From: Candidatus Merdenecus merdavium | Lineage (GTDB): Bacteria > Bacillota > Clostridia > Lachnospirales > Lachnospiraceae | Length of the DNA stretch: 6,272 bases | Reading direction: 5' to 3' | NCBI GenBank assembly: GCA_018715425.1 | Contig: DVLR01000141.1 | Coordinates: 1-6,272 of the forward strand | Part shown: positions 1 to 3,744 of the stretch, piece by piece | Numbering within the stretch: the stretch's first letter is position 1 | How the letters are laid out: the number at the start of each line of letters is the position of its first letter | The notes under the pieces: model-generated | The model's database searches: none | The model's input: only the letters and a program-made list of their open reading frames with translations | What the model was told of the DNA's origin: nothing | Made by a program: the position numbers and the translations under genes

Positions 1-51
1 CAAGATCTTATTCGTGTAGTAGAGGAAATTGTAGCAGAGGCGGAACAGTAA
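1..51 (+). CDS. C-terminal end of an unidentified convergent gene (partial)
   Basis: The plus strand is open in frame 1 from the window edge to a TAA at 49-51. The last 16 residues read QDLIRVVEEIVAEAEQ, an acidic amphipathic helix-like tail. Plus frame 2 meets a stop at once. Frame 3 stays open to about 123 but gives a Cys/Tyr-rich peptide running through the hairpin and into the neighbouring gene, so it is unlikely. The T-rich run just after the hairpin at 29-70 suits termination of a plus-strand transcript, which supports a gene ending here. Sixteen residues are too few to assign a family, and I do not guess a function. The gene would be convergent with the infB-ribF operon. Confidence 0.5.
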   Translation, partial: QDLIRVVEEIVAEAEQ

Positions 52-79
52 TGTTCTACCTCTGCTACAATTATTTATT
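29..79 (+). terminator. Rho-independent terminator, probably bidirectional
   Basis: A perfect 12-bp inverted repeat has arms at 29-40 (TTGTAGCAGAGG) and 59-70. It is extended inward by one mismatch and one wobble, then a 5-bp stem (43-47 with 52-56), closed by a GTAA loop at 48-51 that fits the GNRA class. On the plus strand the stem is followed by the T-rich TTATTTATT (71-79). On the minus strand it lies 13 nt after the stop of the DUF3592-like gene and is followed only by a short TTT. It therefore probably ends the plus-strand gene efficiently and the minus-strand operon less strongly. The plus-strand stop codon lies inside the hairpin. Confidence 0.85.
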
Positions 80-83
80 CCCC

Positions 84-524
84 TTAACTTTGACTAGAAT
101 AGATAATAAAGATCACATCTGCTAAAACACAAGATGCAATACCACAAACATATAATAACCTAGAGAACCTGTTCATACGATTGCTTTTTGCTAATACAAA
201 ACAACTAGGATCATGTTCATCATATTTGATTTTAATGGTATCATTTATTTTATATTTAGAAGGGTAACTGCCATGTTTGCATCTTACTTTATGTAAAATG
301 CCATTGGCATAATATCCTAAAACAGGGTAAAAATATTCTCTTATTCCTCTTTCCTTCCCATCTTCATCTGCTTCATCTAAGACAATATCAATGACAGTTC
401 CAGTGGTACTCCCACTAAAGCGTTCTTTCTTTTTTAGAAATTTTTGACTTGCCAAGCCAAGTACAACAAAAATCACGCCTATTCCTAAAAATAGACCACT
501 GATACTCCAAATTAAATCACTCAT
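84..524 (-). CDS. DUF3592-like membrane protein, two TM segments
   Basis: This is a 146-residue protein of unknown function. A hydrophobic helix at about residues 6-27 is followed by a Lys-rich KFLKKKERF segment, then a soluble beta-rich core, then a second hydrophobic helix at about 121-143. The core has the pattern I associate with DUF3592: TGTVIDIV (41-48), YFYPVLGYYANG (64-75) and a late IKIKYDEHDP stretch (97-106). The pattern match is from memory. By the positive-inside rule the Lys cluster would place the core in the cytoplasm with both termini outside, but this is tentative. The start is the ATG at 522-524, because AAAGGAG lies 7 nt upstream; an in-frame TTG at 540-542 would add six residues but lacks such a site. 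The ATG overlaps the ribF TGA by 8 nt (ATGAGTGA), suggesting coupled translation. No known role links it to flavin synthesis. Confidence 0.8.
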   Translation of the reverse strand: MSDLIWSISGLFLGIGVIFVVLGLASQKFLKKKERFSGSTTGTVIDIVLDEADEDGKERGIREYFYPVLGYYANGILHKVRCKHGSYPSKYKINDTIKIKYDEHDPSCFVLAKSNRMNRFSRLLYVCGIASCVLADVIFIIYSSQS

Positions 525-1437
525 CAAAATACTCCTTTCCAAAAGTAATATCTTCTTGCATTTTATTTTGCAATGCTTCTAATGAGTCAAATTTTAGTTC
601 TGGCCGTCTATAGTGGTATAAATATACGATTGCCTCTTTCCCGTATAAGTCTTCATCACAATGAAAAAGATAAGTTTCCACTACTTTTTTTATTCCCGAT
701 TCAATGGTTGGATTATGACCAATGTTAGTCACACCTTGATAAATCTTTCCATGGATTTTGGTCTTTGTAATATAGACACCATTTGGCGGCAGCATCTTTA
801 AATCCTCTGGATAAATATTAATGGTCGGTATTCCTATGGTCCTTCCAATCTTTTTACCATGGACTACCACACCTCTTAAAAAGTATGGATAACCTAACAT
901 TTCCATAGCGGACTCCATATTTCCAACTAATATTTCTTCCTTAATGTAAGTGCTACTAATGTCTCTTCCATTCATCTGGGCTTTTTCCATTACATTTACT
1001 TGATATCCATAAGTTTGGGCAAGAGCCTGTAGCATTCGGTAATCTCCTCTTCTCTTATACCCAAAGCGAAAATCATTTCCGATTACAATATGTTTTACTC
1101 TTAATCTCTTTACTAAAATATTTTTTATAAAATCTTCTGGCTCCATACGGGCAATTTCTTCAACAAAAGGACACTCAATGAGGTAATCAATACCTAGTTC
1201 TTCCAACATGAAATTTCTTTCTTTATTACTTAAAAGAACTGGCTGTCTTTGTTTTTTTATAAAGTTGTTGGGTGGCATATTAAAGGTAAAAATAACAGTA
1301 GCAAGACCGGTTTTACTTACCTCAAGAATACGATCCATTAAAACTCTATGCCCTCTATGTACACCATCAAATTTTCCTAGTGTAATCACCGTATCCTCAT
1401 TTATGGTAAAATCTATTGTATTTTGAATCAATTCCAT
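517..1437 (-). CDS. ribF: Bifunctional riboflavin kinase / FMN adenylyltransferase
   Basis: RibF phosphorylates riboflavin to FMN and then adenylylates FMN to FAD in the cytoplasm. At 306 residues it has the usual length for the bifunctional bacterial enzyme. The N-terminal nucleotidyltransferase domain shows GKFDGVHRGH (21-30, the HxGH-type ATP site), NDFRFG (121-126) and ISSTYIKE (160-167). The C-terminal flavokinase domain, from about 182, shows GRTIGIPTIN (198-207), which holds the Thr and Asn of the PTxN Mg-ATP motif, and VETYL (253-257) with the Glu expected to act as base. The position after Thr is Ile where many homologues have Ala; the key Thr and Asn are kept. The ATG at 1435-1437 is preceded by GGAGG with a 5-nt spacer. 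The gene starts 30 bp after truB and its TGA overlaps the next gene. No FMN riboswitch fits in the gap, so expression probably follows the operon. Confidence 0.97.
   Translation of the reverse strand: MELIQNTIDFTINEDTVITLGKFDGVHRGHRVLMDRILEVSKTGLATVIFTFNMPPNNFIKKQRQPVLLSNKERNFMLEELGIDYLIECPFVEEIARMEPEDFIKNILVKRLRVKHIVIGNDFRFGYKRRGDYRMLQALAQTYGYQVNVMEKAQMNGRDISSTYIKEEILVGNMESAMEMLGYPYFLRGVVVHGKKIGRTIGIPTINIYPEDLKMLPPNGVYITKTKIHGKIYQGVTNIGHNPTIESGIKKVVETYLFHCDEDLYGKEAIVYLYHYRRPELKFDSLEALQNKMQEDITFGKEYFDE
532..538 (-). promoter_or_regulatory. Ribosome binding site deciding the start at 524
   Basis: On the minus strand AAAGGAG lies within the end of ribF, 7 nt before the ATG at 522-524. This strong Shine-Dalgarno match selects that ATG over the upstream in-frame TTG at 540-542, which it partly overlaps. 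Confidence 0.8.
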
Positions 1438-1467
1438 ATTTTCCTCCGCGTAATCCTACTATACCTC

Positions 1468-2367
1468 CTATGGTTCTAAGAACATTTTAACTGGCACATA
1501 AAGAGAGTCATCTCTTTTGAAAATTCCAATAAACGTCTCATCTTCATCATACACTCTTACTTGTCCATCTTGACATGCATGCTCTGTTTCATCTATACAA
1601 TGTTCTACATAGAAGGGATTTCCATTGTAAATAAGTTTATGATACTTTCGTTTTACAACAACTTTTGGCAAATGAGTAAACATATCTGGAATCGACATGA
1701 TATCATTTAAAAATGTATCCTTGATTACTTTTTCTTCAATTTCTTTTAACGTAAGACTGTTCTCTATAGAAAAGTTTCCAACTTGTGTTCTAATGAGTGA
1801 TTCCATGCAGCCACCGCATCCCAAATCAGCCCCTATATCATGACACAGAGTCCGAATATAAGTTCCTTTAGAACAAGTAACACTCATGGTTACCCTAGGC
1901 AAGTCCATCTTTAAAATCTGGATATCTAAAATTTGCACTCTCCTAGGCTTTCTTTCAACTTCAATTCCCTCTCTGGCTAGTTGGTATAGCTTTTTTCCTC
2001 CTACTTTCAGTGCAGAATACATAGGCGGTATCTGATCGTAATCGCCTAAATACTTTAAAATAGCCTCTATTACTTCTTGGGGATTTACCGTTACTTTAGA
2101 TTCCTCTAATATCATACCAGAGATGTCCTGAGTATCTGTTACTTGGCCAAGTAACAGAACAGTTTCATAAGTCTTGGTTTGATCTGTAAGCATATCACAT
2201 AGCTTTGTTGCTCTTCCAAGACAGACAGGTAAGACTCCTACAGCATCTGGATCTAAAGTTCCAGTATGGCCGATTTTTTTCTGATGGAGGATTCCTCTTA
2301 ATTTTGCCACAACATCGTGGGAAGTAAATCCTTTTTCCTTATATACATTAACTATACCGCTTATCAC
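1468..2367 (-). CDS. truB: tRNA pseudouridine(55) synthase TruB
   Basis: TruB isomerises U55 in the T-loop of tRNA to pseudouridine. The 299-residue product starts MISGIVNVYKEKGFTSHDVV, the standard family N-terminus. GHTGTLDPDAVGVLP (33-47) carries the catalytic Asp39. PPMYSALKVGGKKLYQLARE (114-133) and SKGTYIRTLCHDIG (166-179) are further family blocks, and the C-terminal part from about 230 fits the PUA-like RNA-binding domain. A CxxC at 184-187 (GCGGCMES) resembles what I recall from Lachnospirales TruB; no metal role is implied. The start is a GTG at 2365-2367, with GGAG 6 nt upstream overlapping the nrnA stop region. The gap from nrnA is 9 bp. A perfect 24-bp palindrome lies in the codons for LLLGQVTD (71-78). 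Confidence 0.97.
   Translation of the reverse strand: MISGIVNVYKEKGFTSHDVVAKLRGILHQKKIGHTGTLDPDAVGVLPVCLGRATKLCDMLTDQTKTYETVLLLGQVTDTQDISGMILEESKVTVNPQEVIEAILKYLGDYDQIPPMYSALKVGGKKLYQLAREGIEVERKPRRVQILDIQILKMDLPRVTMSVTCSKGTYIRTLCHDIGADLGCGGCMESLIRTQVGNFSIENSLTLKEIEEKVIKDTFLNDIMSIPDMFTHLPKVVVKRKYHKLIYNGNPFYVEHCIDETEHACQDGQVRVYDEDETFIGIFKRDDSLYVPVKMFLEP
2135..2158. repeat. Perfect 24-bp palindrome inside truB
   Basis: The left arm TCTGTTACTTGG (2135-2146) is followed directly by its exact reverse complement (2147-2158). As RNA it could form a 10-bp stem closed by a GGCC loop. It covers the conserved LGQVTD codons of truB. Neither side has a T-run, so it is not an intrinsic terminator. Confidence 0.85.
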
Positions 2368-2373
2368 CGTTAT

Positions 2374-2380
2374 CTCCTAC
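2374..2380 (-). promoter_or_regulatory. Ribosome binding site for the GTG start of truB
   Basis: On the minus strand GTAGGAG is followed by ATAACG and then GTG. The motif incorporates the TAG stop codon of nrnA (2379-2377), so nrnA termination and truB initiation occur at nearly the same place. This supports the non-ATG start. Confidence 0.75.
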
Positions 2381-3327
2381 CTCAGCTGTTTTTCAATTAA
2401 ACACACTATATTATTAACAACATCTTTCATGGTACCAACCACAGTGCAGCCTGCTGCTTTCATATGGCCACCGCCACCTAATATAGATGCTACTTTACTT
2501 ACATCTACAACACCATTGGATCTTAAGCTTACTTTATATTCTAAGTGGCCCGTTGAATATAAAAATATAGCCACTTCTATTCCTTTTGTAAGTCTTAGTT
2601 GGCTCACAATCCCCTCTAGATCACTGGATTCAACTCCATAAAATTCTAACGTATCGTGATCTAATCCACTGGCGATTACTTTTCCATCTAGTAGGGTGAT
2701 ACTTTCCAATAAGGCCCGTCCTAAAATTTGATTTTGAAGGTACGTTTTTTTATAAAATGTATCTTCGATGATTGAATGAAAGTTTATCCCCTTCTCCATT
2801 AAGCTTGCTGCTGCTCTCATGGTGCTAGGTTGGGTATTGGTATATTGAAAAACTCCTGTATCATGAACCATGCCAGTATATAAAGCCTCTGCACATTCTT
2901 TATTAATAAAATCTTTTTCAAGCCAGTCATAAACCAGTTCTGAAGTGGAACTTGCATCTGGAAAAATATAATTAATATCCCCGTAACCTGGGTTGCTAAT
3001 ATGATGATCAATGCAAATGGTTTTTTTCGCAGTATCAAAATACTTATTCGCCATCCCAAGTCGTTCCTTATCTCCTGAGTCTAAGCTAATAAACAAATCA
3101 TATGCCATGTCCTTATCATAAGTGCTGTTGATTTCATCTATGTTTTTTATATACCCGAAAATCTTAGGGGGCTGTTCTAAATAAACGTCCACTAAGATTT
3201 TAGGATACCTATCTTTTATATAATGATACAGTCCCATACAAGAACCCACGCAATCGCCATCTGGCCTAATGTGACCTGCGATTGCTATGGTTGTGGTTCC
3301 CTGAAGATCTATTGCAATGTTATTCAT
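2377..3327 (-). CDS. nrnA: DHH-family bifunctional oligoribonuclease / pAp phosphatase NrnA
   Basis: NrnA degrades short RNA oligonucleotides to mononucleotides and dephosphorylates 3'-phosphoadenosine 5'-phosphate, using Mn ions in the cytoplasm. The DHH domain motifs, numbered from the ATG at 3327 (316 aa), are GHIRPDGDCVGS with His19, Asp23 and Asp25, SLDSGD with Asp83, DHH at 107-109, and HDTG with Asp156. The C-terminal DHHA1 domain ends with GGGGH (284-288), the substrate-binding signature. All expected metal ligands are present, and the length matches the family's usual 310-320 residues. An in-frame ATG at 3334-3336 would add MKP, but the only good Shine-Dalgarno (GAGG) directly abuts it, whereas it sits 9 nt before the ATG at 3325-3327. 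The chosen start overlaps the rbfA stop by 8 nt (ATGAATAA), suggesting coupling. truB follows 9 bp downstream. The location between rbfA and truB is the common Firmicute arrangement. Confidence 0.93.
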   Translation of the reverse strand: MNNIAIDLQGTTTIAIAGHIRPDGDCVGSCMGLYHYIKDRYPKILVDVYLEQPPKIFGYIKNIDEINSTYDKDMAYDLFISLDSGDKERLGMANKYFDTAKKTICIDHHISNPGYGDINYIFPDASSTSELVYDWLEKDFINKECAEALYTGMVHDTGVFQYTNTQPSTMRAAASLMEKGINFHSIIEDTFYKKTYLQNQILGRALLESITLLDGKVIASGLDHDTLEFYGVESSDLEGIVSQLRLTKGIEVAIFLYSTGHLEYKVSLRSNGVVDVSKVASILGGGGHMKAAGCTVVGTMKDVVNNIVCLIEKQLR

Positions 3328-3691
3328 TGGTTTCATCCTCTTCGTGTACTACTTCATCGATTAATTTAGACATATTCACACCATATTCAATGGATTGGTC
3401 TAAAATAAATGTAATCTCTGGAGTGTTTCTTAAATTGATGTTTTTAGCTAACTGTCTTCTAATGTAGCCTTCTGCACTTCTTAAACCGTCAATGGTATTT
3501 TTCCCAGATTCTTCATCACCCAGGACACTGATAAAAGCTTTACACGTTTTAAGATCTGGAGCAACTTCTACCATCACTACACTAGTCAAAGGATCGATTC
3601 TTGGATCTTTGATATCATTTCTAATGATGCTGCTTAATTCCTTTTGAACCTGGAAATTGACCCTTGTATTTTTTATGCTATTTCTTTTCAT
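3320..3691 (-). CDS. rbfA: 30S ribosome-binding factor RbfA
   Basis: RbfA binds the immature 30S subunit near the 5' end of 16S rRNA helix 1 and assists late maturation, including in the cold. The 123-residue product is full length for this single KH-type domain family. Typical elements are the N-terminal RVNFQVQKELSSIIRNDIKDP (10-30, helix and DP turn), the beta strands SVVMVEVAPDLKTCKAFISV (37-56), and LRNTPEITFILDQSIEYG (87-104), which is the most diagnostic block. The tail VHEEDETNE is acidic. The ATG at 3689-3691 is preceded by AGAGAGG with an 8-nt spacer. It lies 52 bp after infB, which fits the two factors acting on the same 30S particle, and its stop overlaps the nrnA start. Confidence 0.96.
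   Translation of the reverse strand: MKRNSIKNTRVNFQVQKELSSIIRNDIKDPRIDPLTSVVMVEVAPDLKTCKAFISVLGDEESGKNTIDGLRSAEGYIRRQLAKNINLRNTPEITFILDQSIEYGVNMSKLIDEVVHEEDETNE
3337..3343 (-). promoter_or_regulatory. Ribosome binding site deciding the nrnA start
   Basis: On the minus strand GAAGAGG lies inside the last codons of rbfA. It touches the ATG at 3336 with no spacer but is 9 nt from the ATG at 3327, so it favours the shorter nrnA product. Confidence 0.6.
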
Positions 3692-3726
3692 TTTAGCTAC
3701 CTCTCTATTTTCCGCTAACTGCTTTT

Positions 3727-3744
3727 GAGAGGAATCTTCCCCTC
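3727..3744 (-). other. Small hairpin between infB and rbfA
   Basis: The minus strand reads GAGGGGAA, GA, TTCCTCTC. This forms about 7 bp with one G-U pair and an AGAT loop, beginning at the last base of the infB TAG. It is followed by AAAAG, not a T-run, so it does not look like a terminator. It could affect mRNA stability or rbfA translation, but it is short and may be chance. Confidence 0.4.

Noticed and set aside
540..542. TTG as the start of the DUF3592-like gene
   Set aside because: The strong AAAGGAG overlaps this TTG region and is correctly spaced only for the ATG at 522-524.
1208..1426. Short plus-strand frame antisense to ribF (others at 2429-2641, 3282-3467 and 4414-4605)
   Set aside because: All lie opposite conserved coding sequence, lack recognisable domains, and are of the length expected by chance.
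1438..1467. Possible FMN riboswitch ahead of ribF
   Set aside because: The gap is only 30 bp, far too short for an RFN element, and holds only the ribosome binding site.
2135..2158. truB palindrome as an intrinsic terminator
   Set aside because: There is no T-run on either side and it lies in the middle of an intact gene followed by a well-formed ribF.
2817..3059. 80-codon minus-strand frame inside nrnA
   Set aside because: It is a shifted frame fully within the DHH domain, whose metal motifs read through without interruption, so it is not a frameshift product or a separate gene.
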